Below are positions 1-8,149 of a stretch of DNA of 59,821 bases, one piece after another. The notes beneath the pieces are model-generated. The model searched no databases, was not told the DNA's origin, and was given only the letters and a program-made list of their open reading frames with translations. The translations under genes were made by a program, and so were the position numbers. Each line of letters starts with the position of its first letter. The stretch's first letter is position 1. This DNA comes from an uncultured Adlercreutzia sp. (lineage in GTDB: Bacteria; Actinomycetota; Coriobacteriia; Coriobacteriales; Eggerthellaceae): the NCBI RefSeq assembly GCF_958431955.1, contig NZ_CAUASN010000017.1:1-59821 (forward strand). Reading direction: 5' to 3'.

Positions 1-454
1 ACTAAATTATATAATGTCTATGTCTCTTTATAATTACATTCTATATTGATGATTTGCATAAATATTTTCGCGAGAATCCCCTGATAGACTCCGTATCAAA
101 ACAATTTTTCTTATGTCACTATATTTCTATATGATTCTAGAATCCACTCTTAGCAAAATTGCTTTATCACAATATGATTTAACTAAATAATCCTTATATG
201 ATGCAATGTGTAAGAAAAATTACAGCCCGGAAACATTTGAAAATTTTTCTCAAAAAGTTCGCTCAAATAAGAATCGGCTCCATTAAGCCCCCAAACGGCA
301 TCCGCCCCTCACGCAGCGCGACGCCCCCCATCAACAGACATCAACAGCAAAGCGGGACCGGGGGTCAAACCCCGATCGCGCTTCCATCGATCAATTCTCA
401 CCGCGCCGACCGGGCGCGTCCCTCCTAGGCGCTATTCGCCCTTCACGGCAATCG
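1..454. other. AT-rich edge without a convincing gene
   Basis: About 250 bases at the left edge are strongly AT-rich, unlike the rest of the window, and switch to GC-rich sequence after about position 290. The only open frame, 198-428 on the plus strand, has no recognisable domain, no good ribosome binding site and crosses the base-composition boundary, so I do not call it. A short GGGG-TCAAA-CCCC hairpin sits at 361-373. A 6-bp-arm hairpin (402-418) lies downstream of the Rpn gene but lacks a T-run. The composition suggests the flank of an acquired segment that continues to the left. Confidence 0.5.
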
Positions 455-1342
455 CTAGAGGCCGTACTCCGCAAAGAGACTCTGGCACCGGTCCTTGTCC
501 TCCACGGCAATCGCCACGTCTTCGGAGCGGCCGTCCGCCAAGAGCGCGGCAACGAGCGCCCTCAGCCGCTCCTCACCCTCCGCGCGTCCCTCTTCACGTC
601 CCTCGCGTCGGGCGGCACGCATGGCGATGCCTCGCTCGCGCTCAAGATCTTCCAGCACATAGCTGACTGCGCACACGTTGCTCACCCACTTCTCATCGTC
701 GTTGGCAGCGCTGACGGCCTCTGCCATTTCCTCAATCAGGGTATCACCTGCAACAGGCTCACCCTCTGCGACGTATTTTAGCAAATTACGCATCGGGATA
801 TCGCGCTCGTCCTCCCAGGCCGGGCAGTTGAGGGCAATCCAGGTCTGACCGAAACCCATGTCAGCCTCGGCAGCTCCCTCACATACCGGCTCGATGCGAT
901 ACACCGGGAGCCCGAGGCCGAAGGGGTCGTAGTCACACACGAACACGATGGCGCTCTCAGGAAGCTCGTCGTAGGCACTCCCCTTGCGCAGACTCGATGA
1001 GTCCATCGCACCCTGGTAGAAGCGAAAGCGCCGTGCGAGTGACCCACGTGGTGAGCACTGCATTTCGATATCGAAAACGCCCTCCTTGGCTCGAACGAAC
1101 AAATCGAGCTCGGATCCTTTCCCAGTAAGCGTCGGCTCGAGCACCTGCTTTGCGTTCAGATACTCGATGGAGGTTACCTCGATCCCCATGACGCGCCCGA
1201 GAAAACCGCGGCAAAGATCCTCTCGGCACATTACCCGGCCGAACATATACTGATTGGAAAACGGAATCGGCTTTCTCGTCTCATCACCCTGAGGGCCGTC
1301 CTCCTCACGAAATGCCCTCACCTGGATCTCCCAGCTCGTCAT
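455..1342 (-). CDS. Rpn-family recombination-promoting nuclease / PD-(D/E)XK putative transposase
   Basis: The 295-residue protein matches the Rpn (YhgA-like) family of PD-(D/E)XK nucleases, which promote RecA-independent recombination in E. coli and are often annotated as putative transposases. The visible core is Asp80 in SELDLFV and the FDIEMQ motif (Asp91, Glu93, Gln95), the usual D-x-E-x-Q active-site strand. A family-typical basic/acidic helix (REGREEGRAEGEE) lies near the C terminus. An ATG at 1342 is chosen because GAGAGGAGAAATC precedes it; the open frame continues 44 codons upstream through AT-rich promoter-like DNA. No terminal inverted repeats or target duplication were seen, so this is a stand-alone gene rather than an intact insertion sequence. 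Confidence 0.8.
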   Translation of the reverse strand: MTSWEIQVRAFREEDGPQGDETRKPIPFSNQYMFGRVMCREDLCRGFLGRVMGIEVTSIEYLNAKQVLEPTLTGKGSELDLFVRAKEGVFDIEMQCSPRGSLARRFRFYQGAMDSSSLRKGSAYDELPESAIVFVCDYDPFGLGLPVYRIEPVCEGAAEADMGFGQTWIALNCPAWEDERDIPMRNLLKYVAEGEPVAGDTLIEEMAEAVSAANDDEKWVSNVCAVSYVLEDLERERGIAMRAARREGREEGRAEGEERLRALVAALLADGRSEDVAIAVEDKDRCQSLFAEYGL

Positions 1343-1360
1343 GATTTCTCCTCTCTCTAC

Positions 1361-1387
1361 AACAAACATTTGTTTCATATTATGAAA
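1361..1387. promoter_or_regulatory. Two adjacent inverted repeats in the Rpn gene upstream region
   Basis: AACAAA-CA-TTTGTT (1361-1374) is a perfect 6-bp-arm inverted repeat. It overlaps a second one, TTTCAT-ATT-ATGAAA (1373-1387). They lie 19-45 bp upstream of the Rpn start codon. A possible -10 CATAAT on the minus strand falls inside the second repeat. The ACAAA/TTTGT core recurs at 20320-20333 in front of the small peptide gene. Operator function is inferred. Confidence 0.4.
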
Positions 1388-1484
1388 GAGATGGAGATAT
1401 AAAAAGACTTGACTTTTAGCGAATAACGAAAAGTCGCCCATGCTGACACCTGGAGGCAAAAGTGGGTTCCGCACTGGAAGAGAA

Positions 1485-1512
1485 AGGCGACCCGCAGTGT
1501 GCGAGGTCGCCT
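1485..1512 (-). terminator. Rho-independent terminator after the ParA/RHH pair
   Basis: Perfect 8-bp arms AGGCGACC and GGTCGCCT are separated by 12 bases. On the minus strand they are followed by TTCTCTTCC. The hairpin lies 33 bp past the stop of the RHH gene. Confidence 0.7.
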
Positions 1513-1544
1513 ATCTATCGGAGAGAGGGCGCAACGGTGGGCCG

Positions 1545-2276
1545 TTACTTCATGAGCTTCTTGATGAGCTCCTCGTAGGCCATGACGGCGGCCTGCAGTT
1601 CGGACTTGTGATTGCTCCAGTACTCGTCGAGGGCCTGGCGCATCACCTCGGCGCGGGTCACCTTCATCACCTGCGCCAGCAAATCGGCGTGCTCCCGCTG
1701 CTCGGCGGTCATGGGAACGAGCACCTGGGCCGTCATGCGAGCCGACGACTCGGAGACCTCCTCCACGGGCTCGGGAGCCTTTTTGCGCGGCTTACGGGCC
1801 CGGCTTGCCCGGGGCTTTGCCGAGGAAGATGCCGTCTTGGGCGCCGACGGAGCGGGCTCGGCCTCTGCCGAGACGGAGGAGGCTTCCTCGCCGCCCTCGA
1901 CGAAGAAATCGGGAGTGGTCGCCGGCATCGTCACATCCGAGGCGGCGCTTTTCACCTGATGCACGGTCTTTCCAACCTGAGCGACCTCCTCGGAGGCGGC
2001 GGGCACCCCGGCGGGTGCCGAGCCCCTCTCGCCATCGGACAAGATCGCAGGCTCGGAAACAGGAGCGTCAGGGGCCGGACGGGCGGACGGCATGTCGGCC
2101 GCGAGGGCGCCCTCTCGGCCGCCATCGTTCGTGGAGACGACCTCGTAGGCCACCGACTCGGTCTGCGAGGAGGCACGGGCGGCCGGGAGATCGTCATGGG
2201 CCTCCTGGGCCGCCCCGATGAAGGCGGCCGCCGCGCGGGCGGCGTCCATTTGGGCGCGCAGATCCTTCTTAGCCAT
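1545..2276 (-). CDS. ParA-partner protein with C-terminal ribbon-helix-helix-like domain
   Basis: 243 residues. The N-terminal two thirds (about 1-180) is low-complexity, rich in Ala, Glu, Pro and Ser, with a basic patch SRARKPRKKAPEP. The C-terminal 60 residues (TAQVLVPMTAEQREHADLL then VMKVTRAEVMRQALDEYW) have the strand-helix-helix pattern of ribbon-helix-helix DNA-binding proteins. Its start overlaps the stop of the ParA gene by 8 bp (ATGGCTAA), so the two are translationally coupled. By position it is the centromere-binding or adaptor partner of ParA. It is not a canonical ParB: no ParB/Srx nuclease-like domain is present. Family assignment rests on pattern and context. Confidence 0.6.
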   Translation of the reverse strand: MAKKDLRAQMDAARAAAAFIGAAQEAHDDLPAARASSQTESVAYEVVSTNDGGREGALAADMPSARPAPDAPVSEPAILSDGERGSAPAGVPAASEEVAQVGKTVHQVKSAASDVTMPATTPDFFVEGGEEASSVSAEAEPAPSAPKTASSSAKPRASRARKPRKKAPEPVEEVSESSARMTAQVLVPMTAEQREHADLLAQVMKVTRAEVMRQALDEYWSNHKSELQAAVMAYEELIKKLMK

Positions 2277-3030
2277 TGACTTCCTCCATCAGCTCGTCGA
2301 TGAAGAACCGGTAGTCGTAGGACACCTTGGCCGAGGGCGCGTACTCGAACAGGGGCTGCTTCACCGCCTGGGCCTCCTTGATGACCGTAGCCTCGCGGAT
2401 CCAGGCACGGAACACCTTGGTGTCAAGCTCGGAGGCCATGGCCTCGGCGTCCTCGTGGATAACGCGCGAGATGGAGGTGCGCGGGTTGTAGCGCGTGAGC
2501 AGGATGCCGGCGATCTTCAGGTCGGGGTTGGTGTACTCGCGGATAGCCTCGATGGTGGCGGCCAGGTCGGTCACGCCGTCGAGCGAGTAGGCGTCGGCCT
2601 GGGCCGGAATGACCACCCAGGACGCGGCCGTGAGCGCGTTCACCGTGAGGGTGCCGAGCGCCGGCGGCGTGTCCAGAATGGCGTAGTCGTAGTCGTCGGC
2701 CACGACGGCGAGCGCCTTGCGCAAACGGTAGTCCTTGCCCACGCTCGGCATGAGGTCGTCGGCCTTGCCGTTCAGGCGGCTCGCGGGCACCACGGCGTAG
2801 CCGTCGATGACCTGGGCCGCCTCGGCAATGGTGGACTCGCCCGTGAGCACCTCCAGCGAGGAGGGCACTCCGGCCGTCGCGGCCTTCAAGGTGGTGGACA
2901 GGTTCATCTGGGGATCGAGATCGATGTAGAGCACCCGCGCGCCATCCTGGGTCAGCTTCGCCCCGATGGCCAAGTTGGTGGTCGTCTTCGCGACTCCGCC
3001 CTTCTGCGAGGCAGCCGCCAGTGTAATCAT
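2269..3030 (-). CDS. ParA-type partition ATPase
   Basis: 253-residue P-loop ATPase of the ParA/MinD family. Visible features are the deviant Walker A KGGVAKTT (10-17; Lys10 is the signature lysine), the switch region YIDLDPQ (35-41) and the Walker B-like sequence YAILDTPPALG. It is expected to dimerise on ATP, bind DNA non-specifically and move a partner-bound cargo. Such pairs occur on plasmids, integrative elements and chromosomes. The ATG at 3030 has GGAAGGAA upstream; the frame extends further but only into low-quality sequence over the promoter. The usual chromosomal neighbours gidB and canonical parB are absent here, so this looks like an accessory par cassette. Confidence 0.85.
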   Translation of the reverse strand: MITLAAASQKGGVAKTTTNLAIGAKLTQDGARVLYIDLDPQMNLSTTLKAATAGVPSSLEVLTGESTIAEAAQVIDGYAVVPASRLNGKADDLMPSVGKDYRLRKALAVVADDYDYAILDTPPALGTLTVNALTAASWVVIPAQADAYSLDGVTDLAATIEAIREYTNPDLKIAGILLTRYNPRTSISRVIHEDAEAMASELDTKVFRAWIREATVIKEAQAVKQPLFEYAPSAKVSYDYRFFIDELMEEVNG

Positions 3031-3119
3031 GCCGCGTTCCTTCCCTTTTCCCGGTGGAGACACGCGCTCCGCCCCGGCGGTGCCGGCAAAACGGCATGAC
3101 CGAGGCGGAGCGAGGTGCC

Positions 3120-3158
3120 CCCGATTCTCATCGGGACAACTATAACATATAATGTTAT
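3120..3158 (-). promoter_or_regulatory. Operator/promoter region of the ParA operon
   Basis: ATAACAT-ATA-ATGTTAT (3142-3158) is a perfect 7-bp-arm inverted repeat in an AT-rich patch about 110 bp upstream of parA. A minus-strand TATAGT (5 of 6 to the -10 consensus) overlaps its downstream arm. A CCCGAT-TCTC-ATCGGG hairpin (3120-3135) follows in the leader. The position fits autorepression by the RHH partner, which is inference. Confidence 0.45.
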
Positions 3159-3181
3159 TGGGAATATAGGGTGTAATGACT

Positions 3182-4729
3182 TTAGGAGCTCGCCTTCCCG
3201 AACAAGCGGCGGAAGAACACCCGAAGGCCACCCGCCCGCGGCGCGGCATCTCGCTCGTCCGGACATGCGGTACGCGCACCGCCCCCAGCGGCCGACTCGC
3301 CCTCGGCGCACGGAGTCTCCTCGGCCTCGGCCCGCAGCGCTCCTTCCCCGTCAGACTCGGTGTCGGCGCACGGCGCTCCTTCCCCGCCGGCCTCGGTGGC
3401 GGCGCGCGATTCCTCGTCGCCCTCGTCCTCGGCGCAGGACGTCTCTTCCCCGTCGCCACCGCGCTCGTCGCTCGGCGGCTCCTCCCCGTCGGCGTCGCCC
3501 TCGGCGCTCGGCGCCTCCTCCTCGGGTTCCCAGAGGCCCTCCTCGGTGATCACGGCGTCCACGAGGGCGGCCGGCGTCACGTCGAAGGCGGGATTGAGCA
3601 CCTCCACGCCCTCGATGGGGCGCGGGAGCACTTCCTCGGCGGCGCGCTGCTCGATGGGAATATCGGCCCCCGTCGCGCAGGCCGCATCCAGGGTGCTCGT
3701 CGGCGCGGCCACGAAGAACGGGATGTCGAAATGGCATGCCAGCGCCGCCAAGCCCAGCGTGCCCACTTTGTTGGCCACGTCCCCGTTGGCGGCGATGCGG
3801 TCGGCGCCCACCACGACGGCGTCCACCTTGCCGGCCGCCATGAGGCTCGCAGCCATGCTGTCGCAGATGAGCGTCGCAGGCACGCCCGCCCGCGCCAGCT
3901 CCCACGCCGTCAGACGGGCGCCCTGGCCCATCGGACGCGTCTCGTCGGCGTACACGCGCTCGACGAGGCCCTGCTCGGCGGCGGCGTACACCACGCCGAG
4001 CGCCGTGCCGAAGAAGGCGGTGGCGAGGCTTCCGGCGTTGCAGTGGGTCAGCAGCGACAGCGGCCGGCCCTTCTCGCGCGCCAGCTCGCGCAGCAGACGA
4101 GCCCCCTCGGCGCCGATACGGCGGTTGGCGGCCTCGTCCTCGTCGATGAGGGCCTCGGAGAGCCCGTAGAGCGCCTCGGCGGCCTCTTGGGGCGTCTGAC
4201 CGTCCCTCAGGGCCTCAGCGGCCGCCTGGAGGGCCCTGTTCACCCCCCAGGACAGGTTCACCGCCGTGGGACGGGCCTCTGCTATCTCGCGGGCAGCCTT
4301 CCTCAGCTGGACGGAGAAGAGCGCCGGCGACGGGGCGGCGGCGCGCGAGGAGCTGTCGCTCTCCGCATCGCCCGAACCCTCGGCGCCCTCCCCTGCCAGC
4401 TCGAAGGCGGCGAGCATCACCGACGCCGCCCCCGCCACGCCGATGGCCGGCGCGCCGCGCACGGCGAGTTCGCGCACAGCGTCTACCACCTCGCGCCAGT
4501 CGGACGTGCTGATCCACGCGAGCTCGTCGGGAAGGGCCCGCTGATCGACCATGACCACCTGCGGGCGCGCGGCAGGCGCCGCATCGCCGGCCCCGGCCAG
4601 GGCCGCCGCGGCCACCGCCCCCGAAGCGGCCACGGCCGCGCTCTCCGAGGCCGCCCGTCCGTGCGACGGCACGGCACTTCCCCGTTCGACGCAGATCGTC
4701 CTCGGCAGGTTCTTGATTGATAGCTTCAT
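3182..4729 (-). CDS. mtnA: S-methyl-5-thioribose-1-phosphate isomerase with low-complexity insertions and acidic tail
   Basis: 515 residues; family members are usually about 340-370. The enzyme interconverts 5-methylthioribose-1-phosphate and methylthioribulose-1-phosphate in methionine salvage. Family motifs are clear: RGAPAIG (91-97), NLSWGVNRAL, THCNAGSLAT with catalytic Cys230, ADETRPMGQGARLT, ICDSMAA, GADRIAANGDVANK with Asp310, and PTSTLD. The Cys-Asp spacing of 80 equals that of B. subtilis MtnA. Three additions are unusual: an Ala-rich stretch (about 18-57), a Gly/Ser/Asp-rich insert (about 113-135) and an acidic tail (about 401-500) ending in GGLRVFFRRLFGKASS. The ATG at 4729 is preceded by GGGAGCAGCT. 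No other methionine-salvage gene is nearby. Confidence 0.85.
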   Translation of the reverse strand: MKLSIKNLPRTICVERGSAVPSHGRAASESAAVAASGAVAAAALAGAGDAAPAARPQVVMVDQRALPDELAWISTSDWREVVDAVRELAVRGAPAIGVAGAASVMLAAFELAGEGAEGSGDAESDSSSRAAAPSPALFSVQLRKAAREIAEARPTAVNLSWGVNRALQAAAEALRDGQTPQEAAEALYGLSEALIDEDEAANRRIGAEGARLLRELAREKGRPLSLLTHCNAGSLATAFFGTALGVVYAAAEQGLVERVYADETRPMGQGARLTAWELARAGVPATLICDSMAASLMAAGKVDAVVVGADRIAANGDVANKVGTLGLAALACHFDIPFFVAAPTSTLDAACATGADIPIEQRAAEEVLPRPIEGVEVLNPAFDVTPAALVDAVITEEGLWEPEEEAPSAEGDADGEEPPSDERGGDGEETSCAEDEGDEESRAATEAGGEGAPCADTESDGEGALRAEAEETPCAEGESAAGGGARTACPDERDAAPRAGGLRVFFRRLFGKASS

Positions 4730-4766
4730 AGCTGCTCCCAAAAATAGTGCGTATGCTCGTCCCGTC

Positions 4767-4775
4767 ATAATACCA
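4767..4775 (-). promoter_or_regulatory. Possible extended -10 promoter of mtnA
   Basis: The minus strand reads TGGTATTAT, an extended -10 element (TGn plus TATTAT, 5 of 6), about 38 bp upstream of the mtnA start. No good -35 is seen, as is usual for extended -10 promoters. Confidence 0.4.
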
Positions 4776-4872
4776 TGCCGAGGCCCACTGCCCAGGACAA
4801 CGACCAGGGACGCGCTCCTCGACGGGGCGCGGGTCGCCCCCGCCGCCGCGACGGGGAAGCACGGTGCGCCCC

Positions 4873-4910
4873 AAAGGAAAAGGGGCGCGGGAGCCGAAGC
4901 CCCGCGCCCC
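4873..4910 (-). terminator. Rho-independent terminator after ppdK
   Basis: Arms GGGGCGCGGG (4882-4891) and CCCGCGCCCC (4901-4910) form a 10-bp GC stem with a 9-base loop. On the minus strand they are followed by TTTTCCTTT. The hairpin lies 49 bp beyond the ppdK stop. Confidence 0.8.
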
Positions 4911-4958
4911 CGATGGTCGCATCAGCGCGCATCCCGCACCGCGCGGGACGCCCCTTCC

Positions 4959-7676
4959 CTAGCGCTGCTTGATGGCAGCCTGGGCGGCGGCCAGACGGGC
5001 CACCGGCACGCGGTAGGGAGAGCAGCTCACGTAGTTCAACCCAATGCGGTTGAACGTGTGGATGGACTCCGGATCGCCGCCGTGCTCGCCGCACACACCG
5101 CACACGATGTCGGGATTACCCTCGTGGCCGAGCTCCACGCCCATCTCCACGAGCTTCGCCACACCGGGATCGATGGTGGCGAACGGGTTGTAGGGCAGCA
5201 GGTGCTCGTTGAGGTACTGCGGCACGAACTCGCCCTCCACGTCGTCGCGGCTGAAGCCGAAGGTGGTCTGGGTGAGGTCGTTAGTGCCGAAGGAGAAGAA
5301 GTCGGCCTCGGTGGCGATCTCGTTGGCCGTCACGGCCGCGCGCGGCAGCTCGATCATGGTGCCCACGGGGATGGACAGCTCCACGCCCTCGGCGGCGGCC
5401 ACCTCGGCGATGACGGCCTCGGCCACACCGCGCAGCTTCGCCAGCTCGGGCAGCACCGACACGAGCGGGATCATGATCTCGGGCTTCGGATCCAGCCCCT
5501 CCTTCTTCAGCTGCGCCGCCGCGGTGGCGATGGCGCGCACCTGCATCTCGGGCAGGATGGGGTACACGATGCCCAGACGGCAGCCGCGCATGCCCAGCAT
5601 CGGGTTCTGCTCGGCGAAGCCGTCGATCTTCTCCAGCAGCGCGCGCTTCTCGGCGATGACGTCGGCCGCAGCGCCCGTGGCCTCCAGCTTCGCGATCTCC
5701 ACGTCCAGCTCGCGCGGGCTCTCGAGGAACTCGTGCAGCGGCGGGTCGAGCAGGCGCACGATCACCGGCAGGCCGTCCATGGCCTTGAACATGCCGTAGA
5801 AGTCGCCCACCTGGGCCTCGTAGAGGTCGGCCACGGCCTTCTCGCGGATGAGCTCGTCGTCGTTCAGGATGAAAGTCTGGATGATCTGCTTGCGGTCGCC
5901 CAGGAACATGTGCTCGGTACGGCAGAGGCCGATGCCCTCGGCCCCGAAGTCGCGGGACAGCTCGGCGTCCTCGGGGTTGTCGGCGTTGGCGCGCACGCCC
6001 AGGGTGCGGAACTCGTCGGCCCACTCCAGGATAGTGTCCAGATCGCCCGTGAGCTCGGGCATCACCAGGTCCACCGCGCCCAGCACCACGATGCCCGTGG
6101 TGCCGTCGATGGAGATCATGTCGCCCTCGCGGATGACGATGTCAGTGCCGGCGACGGCGGCCTCTTTCTTGGCGGCGTCGATCTTCAGGGCCTCCACGCC
6201 GCAGACGCAGGGCGCGCCCATGCCGCGGGCGATAACGGCCGCGTGGCTGGTCTTGCCGCCGTGCGAGGTGAGGATGCCCTCGGCGGCGATCATGCCGGCC
6301 AGGTCATCGGGGTTGGTCTCCCAGCGCACGAGCACGCACTTGCGGCCGGCCTCGGCGGCAGCCACGGCGTCGGCGGCGGAGAACACGGCCTCGCCCACCG
6401 CAGCGCCCGGGCTGGCATTCAGGCCGCGGGCCACCACGTCGTAGGAGGCGTCCTTGTCGAACTGCGGGTGCAGCAGCTGGTCGAGCTGGTCGGGGGCCAC
6501 GCGCATGACGGCCTCCTCCTTCGTGATGAGGCCCTCCTTCTCCATGGCGATGGCGATGGCGAGCGCGGCCGCGGCGGTGCGCTTGCCGGCGCGGGTCTGG
6601 AGCATCCACAGCTTGCCCTGCTCGATGGTGAACTCGATGTCGCACATGTCGCGGAAGTGGTTTTCCAGCACCTCGAAGATCTCCTCGAGCTGGGCGCCGG
6701 CCTCTTCCAGGCCCTCGACTTCCTTCAGCTCGGCGATGGGGCTCGTGTTGCGGATGCCGGCCACCACGTCCTCGCCCTGGGCGTTCACCAGGTAGTCGCC
6801 GTAGAACTCCTTCTCGCCGTTGGCGGGGTTGCGCGTGAACGCCACGCCCGTGGCGGACGTGTTGCCCTTGTTGCCGAACACCATGGACTGCACGTTCACC
6901 GCGGTGCCCAGGTCGTCGGCGATCTTCTCCTTCTGGCGGTAGAGGACCGCGCGGGGGTTGTTCCAGGAGCCGAACACGGCCTCGATGGCCAGCTGCAGCT
7001 GCACCATGGGATCCTGCGGGAAGGCCACCGTGCCGTCCACCACGAGGGAGGGATAGGCCTCGCCGTCCACGTTTTCGGAGAAGATGGCCTTGAACTCGGC
7101 GACGAGCTCCTGCAGGTCCTCGGCAGTCAGGTCGGTGTCGGAGGCCACGCCACGGTCGTTCTTCATGGCCACGATGGCGTTCTCGAACAGGTCGCCATCA
7201 AGACCCATCACCACGTTGGAGAACATCTGGATGAAGCGGCGGTACGAGTCCCAGGCGAAGCGCGGGTTCTCGGTCTGCTTGATGAGGCCGTTGATGGACT
7301 CGTCGTTCAGGCCGAGGTTCAGCACGGTGTCCATCATGCCCGGCATGGAGAAGGGGGCGCCGGAGCGGACGGACACGAGCAGCGGATCCTCCGCGTCGCC
7401 GAGGCGCTTGCCCATGCGCTCCTCCAAATCGGCGCGGTACTCGGCGATGGTGTCGAGCGCGCCCTCGGGCCAGGTGTTGTCGGCGTTGGCGTACTCCATG
7501 CAGGTCTGGCAGGTGATGGTGAATCCCGGAGGCACCGGCAGCCCGATGTTGGCCATCTCGGCGAGGTTCGCGCCCTTGCCGCCGAGCACCCACTTCATAT
7601 CGGTGTTGCCCTCGGTCACGTTGTTCCCGTTGGCGTCCTTGCCGAAGGCGTAGACGCGCTTCACTGCTTCTGTCAC
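4959..7676 (-). CDS. ppdK: Pyruvate, phosphate dikinase
   Basis: 905 residues, full length. PPDK reversibly converts pyruvate, ATP and phosphate to PEP, AMP and pyrophosphate; in anaerobes it often runs toward pyruvate. Domain order: N-terminal ATP-grasp (GGKGANLAEM near 31; VSVRSGAPFSMPGMMD near 101), the swivelling phosphohistidine domain GGKTSHAAVIARGMG with catalytic His478, and the C-terminal PEP/pyruvate barrel ending with VCGVCGEHGGDP. Thr476, two residues before the catalytic His, is the residue targeted by the PPDK regulatory protein family, whose gene lies just upstream (8150-9061). The start is GTG at 7676 behind GGAGAAGTAAG; a longer frame exists but has no family similarity at its N terminus. 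Confidence 0.95.
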   Translation of the reverse strand: MTEAVKRVYAFGKDANGNNVTEGNTDMKWVLGGKGANLAEMANIGLPVPPGFTITCQTCMEYANADNTWPEGALDTIAEYRADLEERMGKRLGDAEDPLLVSVRSGAPFSMPGMMDTVLNLGLNDESINGLIKQTENPRFAWDSYRRFIQMFSNVVMGLDGDLFENAIVAMKNDRGVASDTDLTAEDLQELVAEFKAIFSENVDGEAYPSLVVDGTVAFPQDPMVQLQLAIEAVFGSWNNPRAVLYRQKEKIADDLGTAVNVQSMVFGNKGNTSATGVAFTRNPANGEKEFYGDYLVNAQGEDVVAGIRNTSPIAELKEVEGLEEAGAQLEEIFEVLENHFRDMCDIEFTIEQGKLWMLQTRAGKRTAAAALAIAIAMEKEGLITKEEAVMRVAPDQLDQLLHPQFDKDASYDVVARGLNASPGAAVGEAVFSAADAVAAAEAGRKCVLVRWETNPDDLAGMIAAEGILTSHGGKTSHAAVIARGMGAPCVCGVEALKIDAAKKEAAVAGTDIVIREGDMISIDGTTGIVVLGAVDLVMPELTGDLDTILEWADEFRTLGVRANADNPEDAELSRDFGAEGIGLCRTEHMFLGDRKQIIQTFILNDDELIREKAVADLYEAQVGDFYGMFKAMDGLPVIVRLLDPPLHEFLESPRELDVEIAKLEATGAAADVIAEKRALLEKIDGFAEQNPMLGMRGCRLGIVYPILPEMQVRAIATAAAQLKKEGLDPKPEIMIPLVSVLPELAKLRGVAEAVIAEVAAAEGVELSIPVGTMIELPRAAVTANEIATEADFFSFGTNDLTQTTFGFSRDDVEGEFVPQYLNEHLLPYNPFATIDPGVAKLVEMGVELGHEGNPDIVCGVCGEHGGDPESIHTFNRIGLNYVSCSPYRVPVARLAAAQAAIKQR

Positions 7677-8149
7677 CTTACTTCTCCTTAAGCTGTGCAC
7701 GTTTGCGTGCGGCTTACCTTTCCGCCCGGGCCTTCGTCCGCAAAGCGGATGCGACCGCGCGACGCCCCTCTCCCCTCGCGGCGCCGCCGGCAGCCATAAG
7801 GCGGCGGACAACGCGGGCGCAGGACAGCGGGGACGGCGCGGTCGGCTGCCTGCGGCGCGATGCCGACGACCCCGACGCGCTCATTAAATGAACTGCCCCA
7901 GATTATAGGCTATTTCGTCCCCGATGGCACTCCCGGCAGCCATCGACCTGCCGCTGTACCGCAAAATCTCCCGAGCGGCGGCGCCATGCAGCCCGAAAGA
8001 GACCCCGAGACGAACCCGGGCGCGAATCGAGGGTCGTGGCGGCACAAGGCCCGGTTCGGGGCCGCGCCGGGCCTGGGGTACCGAGCAGAGCCCCTCCCCG
8101 CTGGCGCGACGCGGCGCGGCGGCCGCAGGCTGCGGGCGAGAGCCGCCCC
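7677..8149. other. Long intergenic leader of ppdK
   Basis: 473 bp without a convincing gene. The minus strand carries a perfect TATAAT (complement of 7902-7907) about 225 bp before the ppdK start, with no clear -35. If used, it would give a leader of about 215 nt. The leader has a small TCCGC-AAA-GCGGA hairpin (near 7737-7749) and GC-rich stems, but I recognise no riboswitch class. Short plus-strand frames here look like random GC-rich frames. Confidence 0.4.

Noticed and set aside
198..428. Possible small gene at the left edge
   Set aside because: No good ribosome binding site, crosses an abrupt GC boundary and matches no family.
455..1342. Insertion sequence
   Set aside because: The Rpn family is often labelled transposase, but no terminal inverted repeats or target duplication are present.
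4551..7691. Very long plus-strand open frame antisense to ppdK
   Set aside because: High third-position GC produces long open frames opposite real genes. The translated sequence is Gly/His/Leu/Val-rich with no domain, and the opposite strand encodes a complete PPDK. The same reasoning removes the frames antisense to the molybdoenzyme (28473-31268), secA/prfB (40914-45083), glyS (8907-10574) and others.
7677..8149. Riboswitch in the ppdK leader
   Set aside because: The leader is long, but I could not recognise any known riboswitch core; only generic GC-rich hairpins are visible.
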